Positions 36,328-45,007 of a DNA stretch of 49,177 nt are shown piece by piece. Positions within the stretch are counted from its first letter, which is position 1; each line of letters opens with the position of its first letter. The position numbers and the translations under genes were made by a program. Under the pieces are notes generated by a model that saw only the letters and a program-made list of their open reading frames with translations, had not been told where the DNA came from and searched no databases. This DNA is from Delftia acidovorans. GTDB taxonomy: Bacteria; Pseudomonadota; Gammaproteobacteria; Burkholderiales; Burkholderiaceae_C. The stretch covers positions 1-49,177 of the forward strand of contig JAITUC010000041.1 of the NCBI GenBank assembly GCA_031286585.1. The letters run 5' to 3'.

Positions 36328-36738
36328 TCAGGAGGCCGCGCCGGCCTTGGCTGGCGTGGCCGGTTTGGCGGCCTGGTCCTTGGTCGGCTTGCCGACCTTG
36401 GCTGCGGTGTCCTTGGCATCCTTGGTCGCCGTGTTCTTGGCCGCCGTATCCTTGGCATCGGGCTTGGCGCCCTTGTAGCTGCTGCCGTTGACCGTCAGGC
36501 CTTCACCCGAGAACTTGGCTGCGGTCGGTTCGCCCACGCCTTTGACCCGGGCAATGAAATCGGGCCAGTCCTTGAAGGCGGAAGCTTTGCGCTCCTCGAG
36601 TATGCGTGCCGACATGACCGGGCCAATGCCCTTGATGGACGTCAGTTCGGCTTCATTCGCCTTGTTGACTTCCACTGCAGCCAGGGCCATCACGGACCAC
36701 AGCAGTGCAATGAAGCCAGCCATCAGTTTTCTGAACAT
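36328..36738 (-). CDS. Exported ComEA-like helix-hairpin-helix protein with Lys/Ala-rich tail
   Basis: 136 residues from the ATG at 36738, which has a perfect AGGAGG five bases upstream. Signal peptide MFRKLMAGFIALLWSVMALA (cleavage near ALA|AVEV). ComEA-type HhH core (about 21-80): VNKANEAELTSIKGIGPVMS, ARILEERKASAFKDWPDF and VKGVGEPTAAKFS, the two hairpins that bind DNA backbone. The last 45 residues are low-complexity, with repeats of KDTAAK and KPT/KPA, similar to histone-H1-like tails and strongly basic. It may bind DNA in the periplasm during uptake; the role is inferred. Confidence 0.82.
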   Translation of the reverse strand: MFRKLMAGFIALLWSVMALAAVEVNKANEAELTSIKGIGPVMSARILEERKASAFKDWPDFIARVKGVGEPTAAKFSGEGLTVNGSSYKGAKPDAKDTAAKNTATKDAKDTAAKVGKPTKDQAAKPATPAKAGAAS

Positions 36739-36998
36739 ACAAACCTCCTGATCCCCAGATGTTGAAGGCCGCAACATTGCGACCAAGATGCATCTTATGC
36801 AGGGCCAGGGCGCACGGCTAGGCCGTTTCGTGTCCAGACATGCCCGGGCGGGCAGGGGCGGACGTGCCAGAAGCCAGCGGCCATGCGCCTGCCAAGGCGG
36901 TTTCTAGGAATATTCCGAAAATACACCGTCCATGCCGTGTTTGCCAATGGGGGTGACGCGATGCAGGCAATGGGGCTGCTTTTCGCGTCTGCCCCGCA

Positions 36999-38174
36999 TC
37001 ACAGTTCCTCGACGCGCCGGGCCGGATAGCTGTCCCAGCTCTGGCAGCCGGGGCAATGCCAGAAATGCTGGCGCGCCTCGAAGCCGCAGGCCGCGCAGCG
37101 GTAGCGGGTCAGCGGCTTGGCCGCGTGGTCCAGCGCACGTTGCACGGCCGGGTGGTATTGCTCCTCGGCCAGCTTCTCGCCTGCCAGCCACTGCGCGGCA
37201 GCCACCAGGGAGGGCTCCCTGTCCAGATGCTGGACCAGACGTGCGCGTCCGGGCGCCCTGGTTTCACGATCATTGCTCTGGACTTCGATTTGAGCGTCCA
37301 GCGCAACCAGCGCCTGCAGCAGGTCCAGCGAGGGTGCCTGCTCGTAGTGCTGGCTGAGCAGTTGATGGATGTGCTGGCGCTGGCCCGTGGCGGCGGCAAT
37401 GTCCACCAGCAACTGCGCTGCCAGCGGCAGCGAGGCCGGGGACTGCTCGGCAAGGCTTTCCAGGGTGTGCAAGGCCTGGGCCGATTGCCCCATGCGGTGC
37501 TGCAGCTGCGCGTGCTCCAGGCGCGGGCGTGCGGCCTGGGGTGCGGTGGTGATGGCCTGCTGCAGCCGCTGCAGTGCCTCGGCCTGCTGGCCCTGGGTCA
37601 ACAGGGCCTGGGCGTCTTCGCAGAGGTAGTGGGCCAGGCGGCCGCTGAAGTCGCCCTGGTTGGCGTCCTGCATGCGGCGCGCAATGGCGGCGGCCTGTGT
37701 CCAGTCGCGTGAGCGTTCATAGATGGCCAGCAGGGCCAGGCGGGCTTCGGCCTCGAAGGCCGTGCCTTCCAGGCGGCGCAGTGCGTCTTCGGCGCGATCG
37801 AGCAGGCCGGCCTTCAGAAAATCCTGCGCCAGCGCGTGCTGTGCGCGGTCACGGTCCACGCGGCTGAGGTCGCCGCGCGACAGCAGGTGCTCGTGCACGC
37901 GCACGGCGCGGTTGTATTCGCCACGGCGTCGGAAGAGGTTGCCCAGCGCGAAGTGCAGCTCCGAAGTGTCGGGGTCGTTCTGCACGGCTTCGATGAAGGC
38001 GTCGATGGCCTTATCCTGCTGCTCGTTGAGCAGGAAGTTCAGGCCCTTGAAATAGGCCTTGGGCGCCTGCCGGTTTTCGGCGCGTATCTGCCTCAGGTCC
38101 CAGCGCGAGGCCAGCCAGCCCAGCACGAAGGCGACGGGCAGGCCCAGCAGCATCCAGCTCAGATCAAATTCCAT
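36999..38174 (-). CDS. lapB: LPS assembly regulator LapB/YciM, TPR protein with rubredoxin-like C terminus
   Basis: 391 residues. One N-terminal membrane helix (WMLLGLPVAFVLGWLASRW), then tetratricopeptide repeats (about 40-330, e.g. AYFKGLNFLLNEQQDKAIDAFIEA and ELHFALGNLFRRRGEYNRAVRVHEHLL) and a C-terminal metal-binding part CAACGF...CPGCQSWDS (about 362-385). LapB guides FtsH-dependent turnover of LpxC and so balances LPS synthesis. Its start overlaps the lapA 3' end by 11 bases. Confidence 0.93.
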   Translation of the reverse strand: MEFDLSWMLLGLPVAFVLGWLASRWDLRQIRAENRQAPKAYFKGLNFLLNEQQDKAIDAFIEAVQNDPDTSELHFALGNLFRRRGEYNRAVRVHEHLLSRGDLSRVDRDRAQHALAQDFLKAGLLDRAEDALRRLEGTAFEAEARLALLAIYERSRDWTQAAAIARRMQDANQGDFSGRLAHYLCEDAQALLTQGQQAEALQRLQQAITTAPQAARPRLEHAQLQHRMGQSAQALHTLESLAEQSPASLPLAAQLLVDIAAATGQRQHIHQLLSQHYEQAPSLDLLQALVALDAQIEVQSNDRETRAPGRARLVQHLDREPSLVAAAQWLAGEKLAEEQYHPAVQRALDHAAKPLTRYRCAACGFEARQHFWHCPGCQSWDSYPARRVEEL

Positions 38175-38484
38175 GCACGTCGCCAGGCAGGATGGGGGAT
38201 GGGGCGGTCTTGGGCGCGGTGGCCGCTGCCGGGGCTTCGGCCGTGGCAGGCACCGTGGCCTGGGTCGAGCGCGCGGCGTTGCGGTGCTTGAGCCAGCGCG
38301 GCACCATGCCCAGAACGCCCACGATCAGGCCCAGTGCAAAGGCGGCCAGCACCACCAGTACCAGCGGCGCAGTCCAGGATGTGCCGAAGAAGAAGTGCAC
38401 CGTCGCGTCCTGCTGGTTGTTCAGGGCGAAAGCGAACAGCGTAAAAAAAATGGCCGCCTTGAGCAGCCACAGGAAGTACTTCAT
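38164..38484 (-). CDS. lapA: LapA-domain (DUF1049) inner-membrane protein
   Basis: 106 residues: two membrane helices (FLWLLKAAIFFTLFAFALNN and PLVLVVLAAFALGLIVGVLGM) with NNQQDATVHFFFG between them as in LapA/YciS, and a cytoplasmic Ala/Pro/Thr-rich tail. Partner of LapB in LPS control; the two genes overlap. It lies 80 bases downstream of ihfB on the same strand. Confidence 0.9.
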   Translation of the reverse strand: MKYFLWLLKAAIFFTLFAFALNNQQDATVHFFFGTSWTAPLVLVVLAAFALGLIVGVLGMVPRWLKHRNAARSTQATVPATAEAPAAATAPKTAPSPILPGDVHGI

Positions 38485-38564
38485 GTGTTCCCTTGTGTGA
38501 CGGGAACGATTCTAGAGCCTGGCGGAGAGGGCGGCTGCGGTGCGCACAGCCGGTCGGCCGGCTT

Positions 38565-38906
38565 TCAGGCGGCAGGGCTGGCACCTGTGCCGGAGCCTGT
38601 GTTGCCTGTATCGACGGCTGCGCCGGGGCGCAGGTCCACCGCTTCGCGCAGGGCCTTGCCAGGCTTGAAGTGCGGCACGCGCTTGGAGGGAATGTGGACG
38701 GCTTCGCCACTGCGGGGATTGCGGCCCATGCGGGGCGGGCGATGGTTGACCGAGAAACTGCCAAAGCCGCGGATTTCGATGCGATGGCCTCGCACCAGGG
38801 CATCGCTGACGGCGTCAAGAATCGTCTTGACGGCCTGCTCGGCATCGCGCTGGCTCAGTTGGCCAAAGCGGGCGGCGAGTTCTTCGACGAGATCGGATCG
38901 GGTCAT
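38565..38906 (-). CDS. ihfB: Integration host factor subunit beta
   Basis: 113 residues from the ATG MTRSDLVEELAARF; a TTG codon directly before it is a less likely start. Full HU/IHF fold with the DNA-intercalating proline arm (FGSFSVNHRPPRMGRNPRSGEAV) and KRVPHFKPGKALREAV. The last 20 residues are a Gly/Thr/Ser-rich extension not seen in E. coli IHF. Location after rpsA is conserved in proteobacteria. Works as a heterodimer with IhfA to bend DNA. Confidence 0.95.
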   Translation of the reverse strand: MTRSDLVEELAARFGQLSQRDAEQAVKTILDAVSDALVRGHRIEIRGFGSFSVNHRPPRMGRNPRSGEAVHIPSKRVPHFKPGKALREAVDLRPGAAVDTGNTGSGTGASPAA

Positions 38907-38934
38907 CAAGGATAGGAATCAGGGGTTGAAATGG

Positions 38935-38961
38935 CGACGGGCGCCCGGAGGCGCCCGTCGC
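38935..38961 (-). terminator. Strong hairpin between rpsA and ihfB
   Basis: About 11-12 bp of GC-rich inverted repeat around CGGA, built from GCGAC(G)GGCGCC and GGCGCCCGTCGC. Only a loose T-rich tail (CATTTCAA) follows on the minus strand, so it may be a weak terminator or an mRNA processing/stability element within the rpsA-ihfB transcript. Confidence 0.45.
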
Positions 38962-38996
38962 ATCCGACCTTCAGCGGTCAGCAGACTGGCTGCTGA

Positions 38997-40682
38997 TTAC
39001 TTGTCGGAGTTGTCCAGCTTGGCGCGCAGCAGGGCGCCCAGGCTGGTCGTGCCGGCGTTTTCCTTGGCCGACTGGGCGGACAGGGAAGCCATGGCTTCTT
39101 GCTGGTCAACCTGGTCCTTGGCCTTGATCGACAGCTGGATGTTGCGGGTCTTGCGATCCACATTGACCACCACGGCGGTGATCTCGTCGCCTTCCTTCAG
39201 CACCGAGCGGGCATCTTCCACGCGGTCCACGGCGATTTCCGAAGCACGCAGGTAACCGATGATGTCTTCGCCCAGGTCGATTTCAGCACCGCGTGCGTCC
39301 ACCGTCTTGACCTTGCCCGACACGATCTGGCCCTTGTCGTTCACGGTCACGAAGGTCGTGAAGGGATCGCTGTCCAGTTGCTTGATGCCCAGGGAGATGC
39401 GTTCGCGCTCGACGTCCACGGCCAGCACGATGGCTTCGACTTCCTGGCCCTTCTTGTAGTTGCGCACGGCGGCTTCGCCGGGCTCGTTCCAGGACAGGTC
39501 GGACAGGTGCACCAGGCCGTCGATGCCGGCAGCCAGGCCCACGAACACGCCGAAGTCGGTGATCGACTTGATCGGGCCCTTGACGCGGTCGCCGCGCTTG
39601 GTGTTCTGCGCGAACTCTTGCCAGGGGTTGGCCTTGCACTGCTTCATGCCCAGCGAGATGCGACGCTTGTCTTCGTCGATCTCCAGCACCATGACTTCGA
39701 CTTCGTCACCCAGGGTAACGAGCTTGGTCGGAGCAATGTTCTTGTTGGTCCAGTCCATTTCGGAGACGTGCACCAGGCCTTCGATGCCGGGTTCCAGCTC
39801 GACGAACGCGCCGTAGTCGGCAATGTTCGTGACCTTGCCGAACAGGCGGGTGCTCGAGGGGTAGCGGCGCGAAACGCCCATCCACGGGTCGTCGCCCATT
39901 TGCTTCAGACCCAGCGAGACACGGTTCTTCTCGGTGTCGAACTTGAGGATCTTGGCGGTGATTTCCTGGCCAGCCTGCACGACTTCCGAGGGATGACGCA
40001 CGCGGCGCCATGCCATGTCGGTGATGTGCAGCAGGCCGTCGATGCCGCCCAGGTCCACGAACGCACCGTATTCGGTGATGTTCTTGACCACGCCCTGAAC
40101 GATGGCGCCTTCCTTCAGCGTTTCCATCAGCTTGGCGCGTTCTTCGCCCATCGAGGCTTCGACCACGGCGCGGCGGCTCAGCACCACGTTGTTGCGCTTG
40201 CGGTCCAGCTTGATGACCTTGAACTCCATCGTCTTGTTTTCGTACGGAGTCAGGTCCTTGATCGGACGCGTGTCGATCAGCGAACCGGGCAGGAAGGCGC
40301 GGATGCCGTTGACCAGCACCGTCAGGCCGCCCTTGACCTTGCCGGAGGTCGTGCCGGTCACGAATTCGCCCGATTCCAGGGCCTTTTCCAGGGCCAGCCA
40401 CGAGGCCAGGCGCTTGGCGGTGTCGCGCGACAGGATGGTGTCGCCGTAGCCGTTTTCGATCGAGCCGATGGCGACCGACACAAAGTCGCCCACCTGGACT
40501 TCGATTTCTCCCTGGTCGTTCTTGAATTCGTCGATTGGCACGTAGGCTTCCGACTTCAGGCCAGCGTTCACGACGACGAAGTTGTGCTCGACGCGCACGA
40601 CTTCAGCGGTGATGACCTCGCCAGGACGCATTTCCGTGCGTTGCAGCGATTCTTCAAACAGGGAGGCAAAAGATTCAGACAT
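38997..40682 (-). CDS. rpsA: 30S ribosomal protein S1
   Basis: 561 residues from the ATG at 40682 (MSESFASLFEESLQ), with AAGGAA just upstream. Six S1/OB repeats are visible, each with GxVKxIxxYGAFVDLG-type cores: VKNITEYGAFVDLGGIDGLL, VTNIADYGAFVELEPGIEGLV and IKSITDFGVFVGLAAGIDGLV among them. The N-terminal two are the ribosome-binding type. S1 brings mRNAs to the 30S subunit. It follows aroA-cmk and precedes ihfB, the common proteobacterial order. Confidence 0.97.
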   Translation of the reverse strand: MSESFASLFEESLQRTEMRPGEVITAEVVRVEHNFVVVNAGLKSEAYVPIDEFKNDQGEIEVQVGDFVSVAIGSIENGYGDTILSRDTAKRLASWLALEKALESGEFVTGTTSGKVKGGLTVLVNGIRAFLPGSLIDTRPIKDLTPYENKTMEFKVIKLDRKRNNVVLSRRAVVEASMGEERAKLMETLKEGAIVQGVVKNITEYGAFVDLGGIDGLLHITDMAWRRVRHPSEVVQAGQEITAKILKFDTEKNRVSLGLKQMGDDPWMGVSRRYPSSTRLFGKVTNIADYGAFVELEPGIEGLVHVSEMDWTNKNIAPTKLVTLGDEVEVMVLEIDEDKRRISLGMKQCKANPWQEFAQNTKRGDRVKGPIKSITDFGVFVGLAAGIDGLVHLSDLSWNEPGEAAVRNYKKGQEVEAIVLAVDVERERISLGIKQLDSDPFTTFVTVNDKGQIVSGKVKTVDARGAEIDLGEDIIGYLRASEIAVDRVEDARSVLKEGDEITAVVVNVDRKTRNIQLSIKAKDQVDQQEAMASLSAQSAKENAGTTSLGALLRAKLDNSDK

Positions 40683-40694
40683 GTATTTCCTTGC

Positions 40695-40749
40695 CCGCAA
40701 ACAGGTTTCCGCCGGCACCATTGCCGGGCGTTTCTAGGACTGTTTGCGG
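40695..40749 (-). promoter_or_regulatory. Structured leader directly upstream of rpsA
   Basis: Outer stem CCGCAAACAG (40695-40704) with CTGTTTGCGG (40740-40749), 10 bp perfect; inner stem CCGGCA (40712-40717) with TGCCGG (40722-40727), loop of 4. It ends a few bases before the ribosome site of rpsA. In E. coli, S1 represses its own translation through a hairpin-rich leader; this may be an analogous element. The leader 40683-40866 holds no gene. Confidence 0.6.
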
Positions 40750-40866
40750 AGGTGTTGTGGGTTCAACCACGGTGTTGGAGCCTAGGAACCTCGGGCCGTA
40801 CACGGGGCAGTGCCGCCATGTCTGGGCCCGGAGGGCGGGTTGCCGGCCATGCGGCGCAACTGGCAA

Positions 40867-42894
40867 TCAGTCGCGGCCGAACGGCTGGCGTTCCTGCCAC
40901 CACGAAAGCACCTGCTCTGCCACCTCTTCGATGGAGAGCTCGGAGCTGTCAAGCAGCATGGAATCCTGGGCGGGCTTGAGCGGTGCGACGCTGCGGTTCA
41001 TGTCCCGCGCATCGCGTGCTTCAAGGTCAGCCCGAAGGGCATCTATGTTAGCGGCAATTCCTTTGGAAATCAACTGCTTATGCCGGCGCTCGGCACGACA
41101 GGCGGCGGAGGCCGATAAATAGACCTTGAGGGGAGCATGGGGAAAGATCACCGTGCCCATGTCGCGGCCGTCGGCTACCAGCCCCGGAAGCTGCTGGAAG
41201 GACAGCTGAAGGTCCACCAGCGCGTCGCGCACGGCAGGCAGGGCCGAGACGCGCGAGGCGTTCATGCCCGACTCCTCGCTGCGCAGGATGAGGGTGACAT
41301 CCTCGTCACCCAGCCAGATGCGCTGCTCGGCATCAAAGCGCACGGGCAGCTCGCGCGCCAGCACGGCGATCTGCTGGGCGTGCGGTTCGTCAAGCACCAG
41401 GCCGGCGCGCGATGCGGCCAGCCCCGTGAGCCGGTACAGCGCGCCCGAGTCCAGCAGGTGGTAGCCCAGGGCCTGGGCGACTTCGGCGGCAATCGTCCCC
41501 TTGCCCGAGGCCGTGGGGCCATCGATGCAGATCACGGGAATGCGCGCGCGGGCCGTCTCGCAGACCGAGAACAGGGCCTCGAAGTAGTCGGGGAAGGTCT
41601 TTGCGACGCACTTGGGGTCCTCAATGCGCACGGGCAGGGCGGCCGGGTTGAAGGCCGCCAGCGAGAAGCACATGGCCACGCGGTGGTCGTCATAGGTGTG
41701 GATGCTGGCCGCACGCCATGCGGCGGTGGATGCGGGCGGCGTGATGCGGATGTAGTCCGCGCCCTCCTCGACGTCGGCGCCCAGCTTGCGCAGCTCCTTG
41801 GTCATGGCTGCGATGCGGTCGGTTTCCTTGACGCGCCAGCTTGCGATATTGCGCAGCGTGGTCGTGCCATCGGCATACAGGGCCATGACGGCCAGCGTCA
41901 TGGCGGCATCGGGGATGTGGTTGCAATCCAGGTCGATGGCCTTGAGCGGCCATGCGCCACGGCGGATGCGCAGCCAGTTGGGGCCGCCTTCCACCTCGGC
42001 GCCCATGGCGCGCGCGGCCTCGACAAAGCGGATATCGCCCTGGATGGAGTCCAGTCCCACGCCGAGGATGCGGATGCCTTCGGCGCTGCCCGAGGCGATG
42101 GCGCCCAGTGCGATGAAGTAGCTGGCCGACGAGGCATCTGCCTCGACATGGATTTCGCCCGGGGAGCGGTAGCGGCTGCCGGCCGGGATGGTGAAGCGCT
42201 GCCAGTTCTCGTTGTGCACGGCAATGCCGAAACGGGCCAGCAATTCCAGCGTGATGTGGATGTAGGGCTTGGAGATCAGCTCGCCCACGACTTCGATGGT
42301 GATGTCGCGCGTGGTGGCCAGCAGGGGCAGCGCCATCAGCAGCGAGGTCAGGAACTGGCTGGAGACATCGCCACGCACCTGGATGGGGCTGTGCGGCAAC
42401 TGCGAGAAATCGGGCTGGCGGATGTGCAGCGGAGGAAAGCCCTCGTTGCCCAGGTAGTCGATGCGGCAGCCGAGCTGACGCAGCGCATCGACCAGATCGC
42501 CGATGGGGCGCTCATGCATGCGCGGCACGCCGCTGAGCTTGAAGTCGCCGCCCAGCACGGACAGGGCTGCCGTCAGCGGTCGCATGGCCGTGCCGGCGTT
42601 GCCCATGAACAGTTCGGCACTGGCGCCGGAGGGCAGGACACCGCCCAGGCCGGTGATGCGCACGGGCTGGCCGAGGGTGATGGTCGCAGGCTCCACCGTG
42701 CAGCCCAGCTGCTGCAGGGCCCGGAGCATGACGCGCGTGTCGTCCGAGTCGAGCAGGTCGTGGACCACGGTCGTGCCCTGGCTCAGTGCCGCGAGCAGCA
42801 GCACGCGGTTCGAGATGCTCTTGGAGCCTGGCAGGCTCACCGTGCCCTGCGCGCGGGAGAGGGGGGGGAGATCGAGGAAGGCGGTACTGAACAT
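40867..42894 (-). CDS. aroA-cmk: Bifunctional 3-phosphoshikimate 1-carboxyvinyltransferase / cytidylate kinase (AroA-Cmk fusion)
   Basis: 675 residues from the ATG at 42894 (MFSTAFLDLPPLS). Residues about 1-440 are EPSP synthase: LPGSKSISNRVLLLAALSQG, FMGNAGTAMRPLTAAL (NAGTAMR motif), EVDADASSASYF-like EADASSASYFIALGAIA, DCNHIPDAAMTLAVMALYA and TYDDHRVAMCFSLAAF. Residues about 450-670 are CMP kinase: VICIDGPTASGKGTIAAEVA (P-loop), YHLLDSGALYRL, GLVADGRDMGTVIFPHA. AroA makes EPSP for chorismate; Cmk phosphorylates CMP/dCMP. The two domains share one frame with no break. Fusion is known in several Burkholderiales. Confidence 0.95.
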   Translation of the reverse strand: MFSTAFLDLPPLSRAQGTVSLPGSKSISNRVLLLAALSQGTTVVHDLLDSDDTRVMLRALQQLGCTVEPATITLGQPVRITGLGGVLPSGASAELFMGNAGTAMRPLTAALSVLGGDFKLSGVPRMHERPIGDLVDALRQLGCRIDYLGNEGFPPLHIRQPDFSQLPHSPIQVRGDVSSQFLTSLLMALPLLATTRDITIEVVGELISKPYIHITLELLARFGIAVHNENWQRFTIPAGSRYRSPGEIHVEADASSASYFIALGAIASGSAEGIRILGVGLDSIQGDIRFVEAARAMGAEVEGGPNWLRIRRGAWPLKAIDLDCNHIPDAAMTLAVMALYADGTTTLRNIASWRVKETDRIAAMTKELRKLGADVEEGADYIRITPPASTAAWRAASIHTYDDHRVAMCFSLAAFNPAALPVRIEDPKCVAKTFPDYFEALFSVCETARARIPVICIDGPTASGKGTIAAEVAQALGYHLLDSGALYRLTGLAASRAGLVLDEPHAQQIAVLARELPVRFDAEQRIWLGDEDVTLILRSEESGMNASRVSALPAVRDALVDLQLSFQQLPGLVADGRDMGTVIFPHAPLKVYLSASAACRAERRHKQLISKGIAANIDALRADLEARDARDMNRSVAPLKPAQDSMLLDSSELSIEEVAEQVLSWWQERQPFGRD

Positions 42895-42925
42895 GGCAAT
42901 TCGGAGGCAAACAGGCTGTCGGGAG

Positions 42926-42952
42926 GCATTGCGGCCGCGCCGGCCGCAATGC
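42926..42952. promoter_or_regulatory. Perfect 12-bp hairpin between tyrA and aroA-cmk
   Basis: GCATTGCGGCCG (42926-42937), loop CGC, CGGCCGCAATGC (42941-42952). No T tract follows on either strand, so it is not a classical terminator. It sits in the 115-base gap between two co-directional genes and could mark an RNA processing site or a protein-binding palindrome. Confidence 0.5.
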
Positions 42953-43009
42953 ACAGGGGCGCTTTGGCTGCGCCGGGGAGGGCGTCTGGCGCGCGCCCTG
43001 CGTGGCGCA

Positions 43010-43888
43010 TCAGCGGCGCGGAGCGCCCATGCGCCAGTGGGCGCGCGCGGCACTGGCCAGGGTCAGGCGGTCTTCAAGACCTTGTCCGTCACCGGCCTGG
43101 ATCAGGGATTCGAGTTGCTGCAGCGCCTGCTGGAACTGGCGCGACTGTGCCAGAACCTGCTCGCTGTTGGCCAGCAGCACATCACGCCACATCTTGGGAT
43201 CGCCTGCGGCAATGCGCGTGAAGTCGCGGAAGCCAGGGCCGGCCAGGGACAGCACGTCATCGGAGTCGGGCTGGGTGATCACGCTTTGCATCATGGCGAA
43301 GGCCAGCAGATGCGGCAGGTGGCTGACCGTGGCAAAGGCACTGTCGTGGGCCTCGGGCGACATGGCGCGCACGCGGCAGCCCAGCAGCTCCCACAGGGAG
43401 CGGGCCTTTTGCAGGTGGCCGGTCAGCGTGCGTTCGGTGGGCGTCAGGATGACCTGTGCGCCCTTGTACAGCTGGGGGTCGGAGTGCTCGACGCCCGAGA
43501 CCTCCTTGCCTGCGATGGGGTGGGCCGGCACGAAGGAGCCGAGCTGGTCGCGCAGGGCCGAGCGGGCGGCGTGCACCACATCGACCTTGGTGGAGCCCAC
43601 GTCCATGATCATCATCTCGGGCGTGACCAGGTGCTTGATGGACTTGAGCGTGGCCTCGGTCGCCGCCACGGGCACGGCCAGCAGCACCAGGTCGGCGCCG
43701 GCGGCGGCCAGCAGGGCGGATGGGGCCTCCACATCGATGACGCCCATCTGGCGTGCGCGCTCGGTCGTCGAAGGCGACTTGCTGTAGCCCACGACGCGCT
43801 TGACCAGCCCTGCCTGCTTGAGCGCCAGAGCGAACGAGCCGCCCATGAGGCCGCAGCCGATCAGGCCCAGTTGTTCAAAGGGCTGCAT
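43010..43888 (-). CDS. tyrA: Prephenate dehydrogenase
   Basis: 292 residues from the ATG at 43888, overlapping the pheA stop by one base (TGATG). N-terminal NAD site LGLIGCGLMGGSFALALKQAG; then VVGYSKSP (nucleotide specificity loop), DVGSTKVDVVHAAR, FVPAHPIAGKEVSGVEHSD (the HPxAGxExSG motif with the catalytic His region) and the helical dimer domain with SHLPHLLAFA and GFRDFTRIAAGDPKMWRDV. It makes 4-hydroxyphenylpyruvate for tyrosine. No ACT domain is present. Confidence 0.95.
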   Translation of the reverse strand: MQPFEQLGLIGCGLMGGSFALALKQAGLVKRVVGYSKSPSTTERARQMGVIDVEAPSALLAAAGADLVLLAVPVAATEATLKSIKHLVTPEMMIMDVGSTKVDVVHAARSALRDQLGSFVPAHPIAGKEVSGVEHSDPQLYKGAQVILTPTERTLTGHLQKARSLWELLGCRVRAMSPEAHDSAFATVSHLPHLLAFAMMQSVITQPDSDDVLSLAGPGFRDFTRIAAGDPKMWRDVLLANSEQVLAQSRQFQQALQQLESLIQAGDGQGLEDRLTLASAARAHWRMGAPRR

Positions 43889-44988
43889 CACTTGGATACC
43901 GGGTAGGTGCCCAGCACCTTGTAGAAGGCGCACAGGCCGCGCAACTCTTCCAGCGCACTGGCCACGTTGGGCTGTGCCGGGTGGCCTTCGAGGTCGATGT
44001 AGAAGTAGTACTCCCACTGGCCGGTGCGCGCGGGGCGCGACTCGAAGCGCGTCATCGACACGCCGTGCCTCTTGAGCGGCACCAGCAGGTCATGCACGGC
44101 GCCGGGGCGGTTGGGCACGGAGATGATGATGCTGGTGCAATCCTGGCCGCTGGGCGAGGGCGTGGCCAGCGTGTGCGGCAGGCAGATGACGGCGAAACGC
44201 GTGCGGTTGTAGGCATCGTCCTGGATGGCATGCGCCACCACATGCAGGCCGAACTGCTGGGCCGCGCGTTCGCTGGCCAGGCCGGCGATGTTGGGGTGCA
44301 GCGCCGCCAGGCGGGCGCCTTCGGCATTGCTGGACACCGGGCGGCGCTCGGCATGCGGCAGGTGCTTGGCCAGCCAGCCCTGGCACTGGGCCAGGGCCTG
44401 GGGATGGGCCGCCACGACCTCGATGCCATCGGACGTGTTGCTGCTGCGCAGCAGGTTGTGGCGCACGAGCAGGCTGACCTCGCCCACCACGTGGCAGGGC
44501 GTGTGCAGGAACATGTCCAGCGAGCGCGTGACCACGCCTTCGTTGGAGTTCTCCACGCCCACCACGCCGTACTGCGCGCTGCCTGCGGCCGTGGCGTGGA
44601 ACACCTCGTCGAAGCTGTTGCAGTACATCAAATCGGCCGCGCCGCCGAAGTACTGGATGGCGGCTTCCTCGCAGAACGTGCCCGCCGGGCCCAGCACGGC
44701 CACGCGTTGGGGCGACTCCAGCGCCAGGCAGGCCGACATGATCTCGCGCCAGATGGCCGAGACATGGGCGTTCTTGAGCGGGCCAGGGTTGGCGGACTCG
44801 ATCTTCTGGATGACCTGGGCCACGCGGTCCGGGCGGAAGAAGGGCGTGCCTTCACGCTTCTTGACCTCGCCAACTTGCTCTGCCACACGGGCGCGTCGGT
44901 TCAGCAGATCCAGCAGTTGCTGGTCGATATCGTCGATCTGCACGCGCAGATGCGCGAGATCGGGAGAGGCTTGGGGTGTGGTGCTCAT
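43888..44988 (-). CDS. pheA: Bifunctional chorismate mutase / prephenate dehydratase (P-protein)
   Basis: 366 residues from the ATG at 44988 (MSTTPQASPDLAHLR). Chorismate mutase helices (about 8-95: LRVQIDDIDQQLLDLLNRRARVAEQVGEVKK), prephenate dehydratase domain (about 98-275: VAVLGPAGTFCEEAAIQYFG, GVVGVENSNEGVVTRSLDMF, and TRFAVI with the catalytic Thr) and C-terminal ACT domain (about 285-362) with GAVHDLLVPLKRHGVSMTRFESRPA, the ESRP phenylalanine-sensing motif. It converts chorismate to phenylpyruvate and is probably feedback-inhibited by phenylalanine. Serves the same branch as tyrA. Confidence 0.96.
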   Translation of the reverse strand: MSTTPQASPDLAHLRVQIDDIDQQLLDLLNRRARVAEQVGEVKKREGTPFFRPDRVAQVIQKIESANPGPLKNAHVSAIWREIMSACLALESPQRVAVLGPAGTFCEEAAIQYFGGAADLMYCNSFDEVFHATAAGSAQYGVVGVENSNEGVVTRSLDMFLHTPCHVVGEVSLLVRHNLLRSSNTSDGIEVVAAHPQALAQCQGWLAKHLPHAERRPVSSNAEGARLAALHPNIAGLASERAAQQFGLHVVAHAIQDDAYNRTRFAVICLPHTLATPSPSGQDCTSIIISVPNRPGAVHDLLVPLKRHGVSMTRFESRPARTGQWEYYFYIDLEGHPAQPNVASALEELRGLCAFYKVLGTYPVSK

Positions 44989-45007
44989 GGGCGGGAGTGT
45001 GGGTCGG

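Noticed and set aside
36913..36922. Palindrome near GGAATATTCC upstream of the minus-strand lapB 3' end
   Set aside because: Too short to distinguish from chance and not placed at any promoter; 36787-36998 otherwise shows nothing recognisable.
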